DNA from: Bifidobacterium reuteri DSM 23975
GTDB taxonomy: Bacteria > Actinomycetota > Actinomycetes > Actinomycetales > Bifidobacteriaceae
NCBI RefSeq assembly: GCF_000741695.1
Contig: NZ_JGZK01000006.1
Coordinates: 124,001 to 188,000 of the forward strand
Length of the DNA stretch: 64,000 nucleotides
Reading direction: 5' to 3'
Shown: positions 48,121 to 57,853 of the stretch, piece by piece
Layout of the letters: each line of letters opens with the position of its first letter
Numbering within the stretch: the first letter of the stretch is position 1
Position numbers and translations under genes: made by a program
The notes under the pieces: model-generated
What the model was told of the DNA's origin: nothing
What the model saw: only the letters and a program-made list of their open reading frames with translations
Database searches by the model: none

Positions 48121-49175
48121 GCCTGACCATGACACGCTTCCTCAAAGGCACCGATCGGCCCTTGGCACAGGCATACCAGCTGGCGTTGCTTGACTTGGAC
48201 GGTGTGGTATATCGAGGCAAGAATCCGGTCGAGTATGCCGCCGATTCCATTCGTGCCGCAGAACAGGCCGGCATGACCATCGAATACACCACCAACAACT
48301 CTTCGCGATTCCAGCACGTGGTGGCCGACCAGCTCAAGGGCTTCGGTCTGGATGTGGAACCGTGGCAGGTCATCACCTCGTCCGTGGTCGCGGCCCGTAT
48401 GGTGGCGAAGGCCTTGCCGGAGGGGGCGCGTGTACAGGTATTGGGCGCCGAACATTTGCGTGAGGAGGTTCGGCATAACGGCCTGACCATCGTGGACGGG
48501 CCGGAAGCCCATCCCGAGGCGGTCATCCAAGGATGGTATCCGCAGATGACCTGGCAGATGATGGCCGATGCCGCATTCGCCGTGGAGGCCGGCGCCGCGT
48601 ATTTTGTAACCAATCGCGATCTGACCATTCCGCGCGAACTGGGCATCGCGCCGGGTTGTGGCTCGATGATCAACGCGGTCGTCACCGCCACGGGCGTGGA
48701 GCCCGTGGCATCGGCCGGCAAGCCGGAATCATACATGTATGACGAGGCACGCGAACTCAATGCGGCGGAAGGTCATGACCTGGTCCCCAAGGAGTCCTCG
48801 CTCGCCATAGGCGATCGTCTCGATACGGATATCGAAGCCGGCAACCGTGGCGGTTACGATTCCCTGGCGGTCCTCACCGGCGTCACCAACCCCACGGAAC
48901 TGATGCTCGCTCCGGCCCACCTGCGTCCTACATTCGTTGCGCAGGACCTGCGTGAACTGGCCAACATCCAGCCTGAACCGGTTCGTGCCGAAGACGGTAC
49001 TTGGGAATGCCGCAACGCCTGCGCCTGGTTCGAGAATGGTGCCGTGCACGCAAGCGACACCACCAGTATGGATGCATTACGTGCGGCCATGTGCGCGGCA
49101 TGGGAAGCCGAGGACAAGGGCGCGATGCTCGAGCCGAGCACCGTGCCTGCATTCGAGTTCAGGCGAGGGCAATGA
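48117..49175 (+). CDS. HAD-superfamily (NagD-type) phosphatase
   Basis: Probable sugar- or nucleotide-phosphate phosphatase with the HAD fold. The nucleophile motif LALLDLDGVVYRG is at residues about 23-35. TTNNSSR is motif II, and LAIGDRLDTDIEAGNRGGYDSL is the Mg-binding motif IV. The C2-type cap (residues about 95-230) is typical of NagD and p-nitrophenyl phosphatases. The length, 352 residues, is longer than usual because of an 80-residue C-terminal extension. GTG 48117 overlaps the previous stop; ATG 48129 is an alternative. It also overlaps the following small gene by four bases. Confidence 0.92.
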   Translation: MSLTMTRFLKGTDRPLAQAYQLALLDLDGVVYRGKNPVEYAADSIRAAEQAGMTIEYTTNNSSRFQHVVADQLKGFGLDVEPWQVITSSVVAARMVAKALPEGARVQVLGAEHLREEVRHNGLTIVDGPEAHPEAVIQGWYPQMTWQMMADAAFAVEAGAAYFVTNRDLTIPRELGIAPGCGSMINAVVTATGVEPVASAGKPESYMYDEARELNAAEGHDLVPKESSLAIGDRLDTDIEAGNRGGYDSLAVLTGVTNPTELMLAPAHLRPTFVAQDLRELANIQPEPVRAEDGTWECRNACAWFENGAVHASDTTSMDALRAAMCAAWEAEDKGAMLEPSTVPAFEFRRGQ

Positions 49176-49348
49176 ACGGGCCGTCCAACGACACGGATGA
49201 GGGTACGGATACGAAGGATGACGCGCCGATTGTGCAACGGTATCCCGAGCTTGCCGACATCGATCGATTGAGCGATGACCGCAAGCTCGAGGTGTACCGT
49301 TCGGTGCTCGAATCACTGCAGCGCGAACTTGACTCCAGCCGCGAGTAA
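49172..49348 (+). CDS. Small acidic protein upstream of tlyA, 58 aa
   Basis: Function unknown. ATG 49172 overlaps the stop of the phosphatase gene by four bases, so translation is probably coupled. The N-terminal half is disordered and Asp/Thr-rich (NDTDEGTDTKDD). The second half is a helix, ELADIDRLSDDRKLEVYRS and LESLQRELD. Small helical proteins in this position are common upstream of tlyA in actinobacteria, but none has a role that I know. tlyA follows after about 80 bases. Confidence 0.72.
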   Translation: MNGPSNDTDEGTDTKDDAPIVQRYPELADIDRLSDDRKLEVYRSVLESLQRELDSSRE

Positions 49349-49429
49349 CGGCCGCGGAACAAAGGAGCAAAAGAATCGTATCGGCTGGATCGCTGACTGC
49401 CGCTGGCGGAAGCGGTGAAAGGATGAGCT

Positions 49430-50221
49430 ATGGTCACGCAGCCCATTGACCCTGCGACGCCGCTTGATCGTCTTGACATGATGCTGGTGGCTTCCGGGCT
49501 GGTCGAATCACGCGCCAAGGCGCAGCGACTCATCAAGGGCGGTCATGTACGTGTCGATGGCATGACGGTCACCAAACCGTCGTATATGGTCAAAGCCGGA
49601 CATGAGGAACTCGCCGTAGACAAAGGTGACGACTACGTCTCCCGTGGCGCGTACAAGTTGCTGGGCGCGTTCCAGGCCTTTGCGGCCCAAGGACTTACTG
49701 GTCCCCGTGGCCTGCGTTGCCTGGACATCGGTGCCTCCACCGGAGGGTTCACCGATGTGCTGTTGCGTGGGGGAGCCGCCGCAGTCGTGGCGCTTGATGT
49801 CGGCCACGGACAGCTCGACCCCCGCATATCCGCCGATGCCCGCGTTACGGAGATGAGCGGCGTCAACATTCGTGACGTCGAGGCAGATGATCTGCCATGG
49901 CGTCCCCAGATGATCGTATCCGATGTCTCGTTCATCTCACTGACCTATGTGATCCCGGTGATCGCCCGCATAGCCGCACCGGATGCCCATGTGGTGCTTC
50001 TGGTCAAACCGCAGTTTGAAGTCGGCCGCACCGGTCTGGGCAAGAACGGCATCGTCGAAGACCCGGCATTGCGCAAGCAGGCGCTCGATACGGTCGTCGA
50101 TTGCGCCAATCGCCATAGGCTTGCCGTGAGGGCCACCGCCGACAGCCCCATCGAAGGTACGCACGGCAATGCCGAATACCTGCTGTATGCGGTTGCAGGC
50201 AATGGTCCGCGACCGTTATAA
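49430..50221 (+). CDS. tlyA: TlyA-family rRNA 2'-O-methyltransferase (S4 + FtsJ domains)
   Basis: Methylates ribose 2'-OH groups of 16S and 23S rRNA in the family. An N-terminal S4 RNA-binding domain (residues about 10-70, ESRAKAQRLIKGGHVRVDG) is joined to an FtsJ-like methyltransferase with the SAM motif CLDIGASTGGFTDVLLRGGA and IVSDVSFISLTY. KPQFEVGR carries the catalytic lysine. The length, 263 residues, is normal. GAAAGGATGAG precedes the ATG. In mycobacteria, loss of the enzyme gives capreomycin resistance. Hemolysin names for the family are misleading. Confidence 0.94.
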   Translation: MVTQPIDPATPLDRLDMMLVASGLVESRAKAQRLIKGGHVRVDGMTVTKPSYMVKAGHEELAVDKGDDYVSRGAYKLLGAFQAFAAQGLTGPRGLRCLDIGASTGGFTDVLLRGGAAAVVALDVGHGQLDPRISADARVTEMSGVNIRDVEADDLPWRPQMIVSDVSFISLTYVIPVIARIAAPDAHVVLLVKPQFEVGRTGLGKNGIVEDPALRKQALDTVVDCANRHRLAVRATADSPIEGTHGNAEYLLYAVAGNGPRPL

Positions 50222-50253
50222 GTCGGCAGGCATAGCGCATGGCGCGAATGGAG

Positions 50254-50931
50254 TCAGGAGACAGCCCTGAGATGGGTTCTCCGGCAGGCTCCGGTCAGCA
50301 GCAGCACGCTTGATGTGCGGTCTATGCCCAACGAAGTCGAACAGGCGGCACTTTCCACGGAAGTGCCGTTCCTCAGCGTCGCGGTGTCAACCGTCATCGT
50401 TCTGCATGTCAGCCGTGAAGCATCCACATTGCTGACACTGATGGCGTCCGCGTGGCTGCGTGCCTGATAATCCGGCATACCGAACCTCGAGAACATGGTG
50501 CTGTGCAGAGGACGGACGGTGAAGGAACGGCCATCGATGTCGTTGCCATGCAGCACGCCGCTGAGTTGCATCTCATCGGCGGTGATGCGATGCGCATTGC
50601 TGAGAGTGCCGGTCATCTCCATATTTCCGGAGCAGTAGATGTTGCCGTCGGAAACCAGGCTGCCGGTCAATTGGATGCTGTCACAGACGATATCGCCTTT
50701 GACCTCGAGCGTCCCGCATCCGGCTATGCGTTTGACACGTATTTTGCCTGAACATCGCACTACGCCTTTGTTGATGATGAGGTTCTCACCTTGGATGTTC
50801 GGTGCCTGCAGGCTCCCTTCCACCATCGTGGTGCGGAATCTGACCGCGTCGGCGAATGTGGCGTTATGCTCCACATCGATGAGGTCGTAGTCGCCGTTGT
50901 GTATCAATGAGCAGTCCGTGGACTTATGCAT
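50254..50931 (-). CDS. Bactofilin-like protein with beta-helix repeats
   Basis: Possibly a polymer-forming cytoskeletal or scaffolding protein. Residues about 15-150 are a succession of short strands with regular hydrophobic and Gly spacing (IINKGVVRCSGKIRVKRI, GTLEVKGDIVCDSIQLTGSL, VSDGNIYCSGNMEMTGTL), as in a right-handed beta-helix of the bactofilin type. The C-terminal 60 residues are Thr/Ser-rich. Several cysteines punctuate the repeats. The length is 225 residues. The gene converges on tlyA, with only 32 bases between them. I am moderately confident of the fold, not of the role. Confidence 0.68.
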   Translation of the reverse strand: MHKSTDCSLIHNGDYDLIDVEHNATFADAVRFRTTMVEGSLQAPNIQGENLIINKGVVRCSGKIRVKRIAGCGTLEVKGDIVCDSIQLTGSLVSDGNIYCSGNMEMTGTLSNAHRITADEMQLSGVLHGNDIDGRSFTVRPLHSTMFSRFGMPDYQARSHADAISVSNVDASRLTCRTMTVDTATLRNGTSVESAACSTSLGIDRTSSVLLLTGACRRTHLRAVS

Positions 50932-51104
50932 GGTAATACCCCCTTCCGGGACTCTCAGGGTTCAGCCTAGGCGCAGATTACCTGGCCGGGGAGCCGATGT
51001 CCGCAGAGTAGCGGGGGTATGTGCGAACAGGGGGTGTTCTTATGGTTGCCGATTTTCTGAGGGATTGATGCGGTCCGCCTCGCTAGTGGTTTGTCTTTCA
51101 CGCA

Positions 51105-51767
51105 TCATCCCTGAATGAAGTGGTCGATCTGGTCCTGCTTGCCCATGATGATGAGTTCGTCATTGCGGTGCATGACCAATTCCCGTGAGCCGTATTGGAA
51201 CTCCTTGCCGGGGGCCTTGATGCCCACCACGGTCACACCGTATTTGTCATGCACCTGCACTTCCTCGATGGAGCGTCCGACCGCATAGAGCGGCGTGTGG
51301 ATCTTCACGACCGTGTACGGGCCATCGATCTCGATGTAATCCAGGTAATTGCCGGCCACCAGATGTCCTACACGTTTGCCGGCGTCGGTCTCCGCGTTGA
51401 TGATGTGCCGTGCGCCGATGCGCTGCAGGATGCGGGCGTGCTCCTGGGACACGGATTTCGCCCATAGGTCGGAGATGCCCGCGTCGAGCAGGTTGCCGGT
51501 GATGATCACGGACGCTTCGATGCTGTCGCCTATGGCCACGACAGCGGTGTCGAATTGTGCCGCGTCGATTTGCTCGATGGCCATCACATCAGTCATATCG
51601 GCCTGGATGGTGGGAAGATGGGCGGACCAGCGCGCCACGATCTCGGGGTTCTTGTCCACCGCCAGCACATCCTGTCCCATGGCATCCAGCGTGGATGCCA
51701 CAGCCCCGCCGAATCGTCCGAGACCGATGACCAGTACGCTTTTGCCGCTGTTCGATTTTGATGCCAT
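51105..51767 (-). CDS. KtrA/TrkA-type potassium uptake regulatory subunit
   Basis: Cytoplasmic RCK protein that gates the K+ channel subunit. The N-terminal NAD/ATP-binding Rossmann domain has VLVIGLGRFGGAVASTLDAMG and the acidic DKNPEIV. The C-terminal TrkA-C domain (from about residue 140) reads KIHTPLYAVGRSIEEVQVHD. ATG 51767 is preferred over an in-frame start eight codons upstream because AAAGGG is correctly placed. The product has 220 residues. It lies about 60 bases after the membrane subunit gene on the same strand, forming a KtrAB-like pair. Confidence 0.92.
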   Translation of the reverse strand: MASKSNSGKSVLVIGLGRFGGAVASTLDAMGQDVLAVDKNPEIVARWSAHLPTIQADMTDVMAIEQIDAAQFDTAVVAIGDSIEASVIITGNLLDAGISDLWAKSVSQEHARILQRIGARHIINAETDAGKRVGHLVAGNYLDYIEIDGPYTVVKIHTPLYAVGRSIEEVQVHDKYGVTVVGIKAPGKEFQYGSRELVMHRNDELIIMGKQDQIDHFIQG

Positions 51768-51830
51768 GATGACCCTTTCCTGAAATGTCAATGGTAGTTG
51801 GATTGGACGTATGCATGTGGATTGGATGTG

Positions 51831-53309
51831 TCAGCCGACGATGATGTTCTCCTGCGGATATCGGATGGGCTCCGGCGCCATCGGCCTGCTGATGGAATAG
51901 GCGATGGTCAACGGGCCGAGCCGTCCGACGATCATCTCAGCCGAGAGTATGAACAGGCTCGCCGGATTGCCGGCGCTTGCCACGCCGACCGAATACCCGC
52001 CCAGCGAGAACGCCGAGGACGCTTCGAATATGGCGTCCACGAAATCGCACCCGGTGACGAACATCAGCGCCACGGCACCGATCAATACCAGCGCGGAGCA
52101 CGCCGTGGTCACCGATACGGCTGTCATCTGGATGCGTCGGGGGATGCGTCGCCGGAACACGGTCACATCCCTATGGCCGGTGAACGACGCCGCGCAGATC
52201 AGCACGATCACCGCGAACGTGGTCACGCGTATGCCTCCTGCGGTGGAGGATGAGCCGGCGCCGATGAACATGAGCAGGCTCATGAACACCTTGGTCTCAT
52301 TGCTGACATCCGGCACCCAGGAGATGTCGAATCCGGCCGAGCGAGGCATGACGGCGGCGGACAGGGCCCGGCGCAGCTTCATGCTTGCGTCGTCGGCGGG
52401 AAACAGTGTGGCGTTGTCCCATTCGACCGCCAGAAACCAGATCAGGGAGGCCACGACCAGTATCGCAGTGGTGGCCAGAGTGAGTTTGGTGTGCAACGTC
52501 CAACGCTTCGGACTGATGCGCCGGTATGCGCATTGCACGACATTCAGGACCACGGGGAAGCCGAGGGTGCCGACGAATGCGCTGAGCAGAATGGGCAGTC
52601 CCACGCCCCAACGGTTGATATGCAGTCCGGTGGCGTCCGGCGTGAATCCTGTGTTGTTATACGCGGACACTGCGTAGAACAGGGCCTGCCAGAGAGTGCG
52701 GCCGACCTGTCCGTTGTTGATGCGGAACAATTCTGGCAAGAGGAGCGCGAAGGTGAGCACCTCCGCGATGACGAACGTGCCGATGGCCACGGACAGCACG
52801 CTTTTGATTTCCGAAAGCTTGGTGGTGCCCAGTTCGCTGGCGGTGAGGATGCGTTGGGAGACCTTGAGTCTGCGGGATGCGCCGAGCGCCACCATGGATG
52901 CGAAGGTCATCACGCCGAGGCCGCCGAACTGAATGGACAACAGGATGACCACCTGCCCGAACATGGACCAGTATTCGCCGGTGTTCACCACCGGAATGCC
53001 GCAGGTGGACAACGCGGAGACGGCGGTGAAGAACGCTACGGGGAAGTTGGTGAACACCCAGCTCCGGGTGGAGATCGGCAGCAGCAACAAGCCGGTGACC
53101 ACCACGATAAGCACGAGGAAGTAGAGGATGGACAGCCGTCCGGGATGATTCAGCAGCCGATCGGTCAGACTGATGCGGCGGATACGGCGTGCCTTGCGCA
53201 TGCCCTCCTTGTCCCGCTCATTCGCGCCAGTCGAAAAGTTGGCGAACCACCAGGACAGGCCTTGCGAGGATTTCCGGTTGAGGAAGGATTCATCGAAGTC
53301 GTTGGACAT
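51831..53309 (-). CDS. KtrB/TrkH-type potassium uptake membrane subunit
   Basis: Ion-conducting subunit of a K+ uptake system. The 492 residues form four M1-P-M2 repeats. Selectivity-filter-like glycine segments are visible in AVSALSTCGIPVVNTGE, VSAYNNTGFTPDATG, GAGSSSTAGGIRVTT and SSAFSLGGYSVG. The N-terminal 50 residues are charged and cytoplasmic. The start at 53309 is MSNDFDESFLNRK. The gene is divergent from nadK. The regulatory subunit follows downstream. Whether transport is coupled to Na+ cannot be told from the sequence. Confidence 0.93.
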   Translation of the reverse strand: MSNDFDESFLNRKSSQGLSWWFANFSTGANERDKEGMRKARRIRRISLTDRLLNHPGRLSILYFLVLIVVVTGLLLLPISTRSWVFTNFPVAFFTAVSALSTCGIPVVNTGEYWSMFGQVVILLSIQFGGLGVMTFASMVALGASRRLKVSQRILTASELGTTKLSEIKSVLSVAIGTFVIAEVLTFALLLPELFRINNGQVGRTLWQALFYAVSAYNNTGFTPDATGLHINRWGVGLPILLSAFVGTLGFPVVLNVVQCAYRRISPKRWTLHTKLTLATTAILVVASLIWFLAVEWDNATLFPADDASMKLRRALSAAVMPRSAGFDISWVPDVSNETKVFMSLLMFIGAGSSSTAGGIRVTTFAVIVLICAASFTGHRDVTVFRRRIPRRIQMTAVSVTTACSALVLIGAVALMFVTGCDFVDAIFEASSAFSLGGYSVGVASAGNPASLFILSAEMIVGRLGPLTIAYSISRPMAPEPIRYPQENIIVG

Positions 53310-53491
53310 GGTTCCCGTGCTTCCTCAAACTGCTCGTCGTCACTGGTTCATCCGCCGCGGCTGGAAGGCGAATCAGGGCCATTGTAGGACGTTTTGCCGG
53401 GATATGCGATTCCCAATGGCGTGCATGGCGGTTAGGATGGTCAATGGTGCAGTGCGAATGCGATGCATCAGCCGGCGAACAGGAGGATGGC

Positions 53492-54487
53492 ATGGCCAAG
53501 CGCAATGCGGTTGTGGTGACGCATACCAGGCTCAGGCAGTCCGGGACCGTGGTGTCCGAAGCGGTCAGCCAGCTTCGTGTGGCAGGGTTTGCGGTCTCCA
53601 TCATCGACAACACGGAAGCACCGGATTTCGGCGTGCAGCCGCCGTGCGTGCCGGATGATACGGAGATAGTGGTGGTTCTGGGAGGCGACGGCACCATTCT
53701 GAGGGCCGCGGAACTGGTGCATTGCACGCAGGTGCCTATTCTCGGCGTGAACATGGGGCATGTGGGATTCCTCGCCGAATTCGAGAGCTTCCAGATCGAT
53801 GAGGCTATTCGCAGGGTCGCCGAGCATGATTACTCCATTGACGAACGCATGATCGCCCATGTCGATGTCTGGCTGCCTGGCGCCAGCGCCCCGCTCGAGG
53901 ATTGGGCGCTGAACGACATCACCCTTGAGCGGGCCGATCGCGGCAAGATGGTGGAACTGTCCATCCAGGTGGATGGCGTCGAGATGAACTCGTTCGGCGC
54001 CGATGGAGTGATCGTCTCCACGCCCACCGGTTCCACGGCGTATGCGTTCTCGGCAGGGGGTCCGGTCATATGGCCGAACGTCAAGGCATTGCAGCTGATT
54101 CCATTGGCCGCACATGCCCTGTTCGCCCGTCCGCTAATCATCGGTGCCGGCTCCACATTCACCATTGATATTCTGGACGAATCGATGTCCGAAGGCTGGA
54201 TCTGCTGCGATGGCCGCAGGCAACGCGCGCTGCCGCAGGGGACCCGTGTGATCGTCCGCGAATCGCGTGACACGCTACGTCTGGCACGGCTGTCGGGTGT
54301 GCCGTTCACCAACCGTCTGGTTTCCAAATTCGATCTTCCGGTAGTCGGGTGGCGCGAGCATGCACGTGCGGAATCCACAGGCCAGGCCACGGAGCATCAT
54401 CCCGGTACCGCCGCATCCGGTACCGTCGCATCCGGTACCACCGCATCGTCAGCTGAGGCCATGCGACCCGGCGAGGTGGCCCGCTGA
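53492..54487 (+). CDS. nadK: NAD kinase
   Basis: Phosphorylates NAD+ to NADP+ with ATP or polyphosphate. The GGDG motif is in VVLGGDGTILRAAELV, followed by LGVNMGHVGFLAEFE, the conserved NDI in WALNDITLER, and TPTGSTAYAFSAGGPV. ATG 53492 (MAKRNAVVV) has AGGAGG six bases upstream; the upstream in-frame start is rejected. The product has 331 residues. The last 35 residues are a Ser/Thr/Ala/Gly tail encoded partly by three 15-base tandem repeats (54402-54449). The ATG of recN overlaps its stop. Confidence 0.95.
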   Translation: MAKRNAVVVTHTRLRQSGTVVSEAVSQLRVAGFAVSIIDNTEAPDFGVQPPCVPDDTEIVVVLGGDGTILRAAELVHCTQVPILGVNMGHVGFLAEFESFQIDEAIRRVAEHDYSIDERMIAHVDVWLPGASAPLEDWALNDITLERADRGKMVELSIQVDGVEMNSFGADGVIVSTPTGSTAYAFSAGGPVIWPNVKALQLIPLAAHALFARPLIIGAGSTFTIDILDESMSEGWICCDGRRQRALPQGTRVIVRESRDTLRLARLSGVPFTNRLVSKFDLPVVGWREHARAESTGQATEHHPGTAASGTVASGTTASSAEAMRPGEVAR

Positions 54488-56250
54488 TGCTGGAGGAACT
54501 CGATATCCGCAATCTTGGCCCCATCCACGAGGCCACCATCACACCGGCGTCGGGCATGACCGCCATCACCGGCGAGACCGGTGCCGGCAAATCCATGCTG
54601 TTGTCAGCATTGAGCCTCATTTCCGGAGGACCGGCGGATGCCGGTCGCGTGACCGTCGGCGCCGACGAGGCCTGGGCGCAGGGCATCTTCGCCGTCGCCG
54701 ATGATGCAGTCGCTGCGGGCGTGGCGCACGAGGCCGGTGTGGATGTGGAAGACGGGGAACTGTTCCTTGCCCGTACCGTCAAGGCGGCCGGCAGGTCGCG
54801 TGCGGTACTCGGCGGCAAAAGCGTGCCCAAATCCGTGCTTGCGAACGTCGCCTCCGCATTGGTCACCATCCATGGCCAGGCCGAGCAGCTCAACATCGCA
54901 TCGGCGTCGCGGCAGCGGGAGTTCCTCGACCATGCATCGGACGACGGGGAACAGCTGGAGGCCTACCATGCGGCATGGCGCGCATTGCGTGACATGGATG
55001 ACCGGTTGGAGCGTCTGCGCTCCCAGGAATCCTCGGCGCGTCAGCGCGCAGACTATCTGCGTGAATCGGTGGGGCGCATCAACGAGGTCGACCCGCACCC
55101 CGGTGAGGACGAGGACCTCAAGGTCAAACGCGACCGGATTGAAAACGCGGCGGATATCGCCGAAGGCGTATCGCACGCGCTCGCGGCGTTGGATTCGTCG
55201 CAATTGGAATTCGACGCCTCCACCGAGACCACCGGTGCGTCCGACCTGCTGTTGCAAGCCGCCCAGGCGTTGCGTGGCATCCATGCAGCCGGCGAATTCC
55301 AGGAGCTCGCCGACCGTCTCGAATCGTTGAACGCCGAACTGCAGGATGTGGTATTCGCCTTGTCCAAACATCTTGATGAGGACTTCGGCGATGCGGATCT
55401 CGACACATTGAACGCCCGCATCCATGAACTCTCAGAGTTGACCCGCAGATGGGGGCCCACGTTGGCGGATGTCCTCGAATGGCGGGACAAGGCATCATTC
55501 GAAATCGAGGATCTGGACGCCTCGCCGGAAAAGATCGCCGAACTCGAAGCCGAGCGCGAAGGCCTGTATCGCAAGGCCGTGGCAGCGGCGGATGAGCTCA
55601 CCGAGGCGAGGTCCAGGGCTGCGGCGACACTTGCGGGCAAGGTCACCGCCGAGTTGGAGTCCTTGGCCATGCCCGGAGCGTCATTGGAGATCCGGGTGAC
55701 GCGCCGAAGCGGCGAATCTGAAGACGCGCTGGACGCCAATGGCGGCGATGACATCGCCTTCCTGTTCACTCCATATGAGGGGTCCGCCCAATTGCCGATG
55801 GGCAAAAGCGCCTCAGGCGGTGAACTGAGCCGTCTGATGCTCGCGTTGGAGCTGTCTGCCGCGGATATGCATGCCGGTGAATCGTCGCAGGGCCAGCAGG
55901 ATGCGGAATCCGGCATGACCTTCATCTTCGATGAGGTGGATGCCGGTGTGGGCGGCAAGGCGGCAGTCGAACTCGGCAGACGGCTGGCCCGTCTGGCGCG
56001 TACGTCGCAGGTCATCGTCGTCACGCATCTGGCTCAAGTGGCTTCCTGGGCGGACAGTCAGTTTGTGGTGACGAAGATTCCGCCGGATGCCGATGACGAT
56101 GCCGTGGGTGTGATTACGACGGTGCAGCAGGTGCGGGATGATGCCCGTATCCGGGAGGTGGCACGCATGCTGTCTGGTTCGGAATCCGAAGCGTCGCTCG
56201 ACCATGCGCGCGAGCTGCTGGCCGATTCTCGCTTGAATGCCGGTGAGTGA
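54487..56250 (+). CDS. recN: DNA repair protein RecN
   Basis: SMC-like ATPase in double-strand-break repair. Walker A GETGAGKSMLL is at about residue 29, coiled-coil segments span about 155-370, and the ABC signature ASGGELSRLMLALELS and Walker B FIFDEVDAGVGGKAA complete the split ATPase. The C-terminus has TSQVIVVTHLAQVASWAD. The length, 587 residues, is normal. It overlaps nadK by one base, an arrangement common in actinobacteria (tlyA-nadK-recN); here the K+ uptake and bactofilin-like genes have been inserted between tlyA and nadK. Confidence 0.96.
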   Translation: MLEELDIRNLGPIHEATITPASGMTAITGETGAGKSMLLSALSLISGGPADAGRVTVGADEAWAQGIFAVADDAVAAGVAHEAGVDVEDGELFLARTVKAAGRSRAVLGGKSVPKSVLANVASALVTIHGQAEQLNIASASRQREFLDHASDDGEQLEAYHAAWRALRDMDDRLERLRSQESSARQRADYLRESVGRINEVDPHPGEDEDLKVKRDRIENAADIAEGVSHALAALDSSQLEFDASTETTGASDLLLQAAQALRGIHAAGEFQELADRLESLNAELQDVVFALSKHLDEDFGDADLDTLNARIHELSELTRRWGPTLADVLEWRDKASFEIEDLDASPEKIAELEAEREGLYRKAVAAADELTEARSRAAATLAGKVTAELESLAMPGASLEIRVTRRSGESEDALDANGGDDIAFLFTPYEGSAQLPMGKSASGGELSRLMLALELSAADMHAGESSQGQQDAESGMTFIFDEVDAGVGGKAAVELGRRLARLARTSQVIVVTHLAQVASWADSQFVVTKIPPDADDDAVGVITTVQQVRDDARIREVARMLSGSESEASLDHARELLADSRLNAGE

Positions 56251-56258
56251 GGAGCAAG

Positions 56259-56918
56259 ATGGTAGTGAGTCCCGTCAAAGCCGCCATTTTCGATCTGGAT
56301 GGCACGTTGCTTGATTCCATGGGCGTGTGGAACCAGATCGACATCGATTTTTTGGGTAGGCGGGGCATCGCCGTGCCTGATGACTATATGTCCACTGTGG
56401 CGTCGATGCAGTTCAGGCAGATTGCCGAATACACCATCGCACGGTTTGCATTGCAGGAGACGCCCGAACAGGTCATGGCCGAATGGGATGAGATGGCGCA
56501 CGCCGCCTACGCCACCCAGGTCATGCCGAAAGCTGGGGCCATCGCTTATCTCAACGAGCTGAAACGATCCGGTGTGAAGCTCGGCGTGGCTACGACGCTA
56601 TTGCCGAAACTGCGTGAAGCGGCACTCGCACATCTCGGTATCGCTGAATGCTTCGATGCCGTGGTTTCGGTGGACGATGCAGGTGGCGTGGGCAAAAGCA
56701 AGCCGGACGTATACCTGCTGGCCGCCCGTCGTCTGGGTGCAGAACCCTCTGATTGCATAGTGTTCGAGGATCTTCTGGTCGGCATTCGTTCGGCCAAGTC
56801 GGCGGGCATGCGTGTGTGGGCCATGTATGATGATTCGTCAAGCGCGGATTGGCCCGAAATCGAACGCCTCGCCGACGGTGCCCTCCATGACTTCCATGAA
56901 GCCCCGCGCAACTGGTGA
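56259..56918 (+). CDS. HAD-superfamily phosphatase (beta-phosphoglucomutase-like)
   Basis: Probable small-molecule phosphatase or phosphoglucomutase-type enzyme. The HAD nucleophile motif is IFDLDGTLLDSMGVW. Motif III is in GKSKPDVYLLAARRLGA, and motif IV in CIVFEDLLVGIRSAKSAG. The four-helix cap lies at about residues 20-90. ATG 56259 has GAGGAGC four bases upstream, while an in-frame GTG at 56247 lies inside recN. The product has 219 residues. It follows recN by eight bases. The substrate cannot be told. Confidence 0.9.
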   Translation: MVVSPVKAAIFDLDGTLLDSMGVWNQIDIDFLGRRGIAVPDDYMSTVASMQFRQIAEYTIARFALQETPEQVMAEWDEMAHAAYATQVMPKAGAIAYLNELKRSGVKLGVATTLLPKLREAALAHLGIAECFDAVVSVDDAGGVGKSKPDVYLLAARRLGAEPSDCIVFEDLLVGIRSAKSAGMRVWAMYDDSSSADWPEIERLADGALHDFHEAPRNW

Positions 56919-56986
56919 TGCCGCTGCGTGGGACTTCACTAAAGCGAACACGGAGCAAACACGGTGGATTCTGATCTGAAGAGGAT

Positions 56987-57607
56987 TCAGAAGACCGAGA
57001 GCAGGTCGGCGGAACGATTCGATGCGAACCGCTGCCGTTCCAACTCCTCGCCTTCCCGGCGCTCCACCTCTTCGGAGGATATGCGCTGCAGCAGCACCTC
57101 CACGGGTGCGCGGTAGGTCACTTCATCGAACGAATGTCCATCGCGTTCCACGGCGTCGCTGCGACGGGAAACCTCCTTCAGCCCGAAGGATTCCGCCATA
57201 TGGCGTGCACGCAGGTTGAACGACCATACGTTGACGGTGATCGTTGACGCGCGCAACTGCTCGACCGCGAGTGTGATGCCGAGCTTCATCGCCTGATTGC
57301 CGAAGCCCAAACCCTGATAATAAGGACCGATGAGCAGGGCCATCGTCGCGTCGCGTTCCGGATCCGTGCAGCCCCAGGCGGCGAGGTGGCCGATGGGCTG
57401 GCCGTGCTGGTCGAGCACGGTGCGACCGAACTGATGGTCGTCGTCCGTATCGCTGGCATTGTGGAACAATGTATCGATCTGACCGTTGGTCAATGTTTCC
57501 AAGGTGTTTCGGCATGCGTCAGCTATGGTGTCTGTATTCCACCAGATCTCGAAATACCGGTAGTCATCGGGTTCGGTGATGCGCAATGTAACGGCGTTGT
57601 CGGGCAT
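56987..57607 (-). CDS. GNAT family N-acetyltransferase
   Basis: Transfers an acetyl group from acetyl-CoA to an unknown amine, possibly a ribosomal protein or an antibiotic-like substrate. The acetyl-CoA signature is MALLIGPYYQGLGFGNQAMKL (Q-x-x-G-x-G at about residues 96-101), followed by ITVNVWSFNLRARHMAESFG. The closing strand contains HSFDEVTYRAPVE. The length is 206 residues. GGGAGCAGCC precedes the ATG. It converges on the HAD gene and is divergent from the antiporter gene. Confidence 0.85.
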   Translation of the reverse strand: MPDNAVTLRITEPDDYRYFEIWWNTDTIADACRNTLETLTNGQIDTLFHNASDTDDDHQFGRTVLDQHGQPIGHLAAWGCTDPERDATMALLIGPYYQGLGFGNQAMKLGITLAVEQLRASTITVNVWSFNLRARHMAESFGLKEVSRRSDAVERDGHSFDEVTYRAPVEVLLQRISSEEVERREGEELERQRFASNRSADLLSVF

Positions 57608-57853
57608 GGCTGCTCCCTTCCATCTGCATTATAGGCATGGAGGATGTTACGGCTTATCGCAGCGGCGGGATTCGGCTGCGTTGTTCGTCTGAAGTTCATC
57701 CAAGCTGCTTTGCCATGAGGCCATGCATGAGAAAATCGTTAGGGAAACGCCGTCGTGCGCAGAGAAAGCCGTATGTCTTTCGTAAGGGATGGTTGCGGCG
57801 TGAGGTCGGCTGATTACATTCAATTCCATATAGACTGGGGGAAGGCGGCAACG

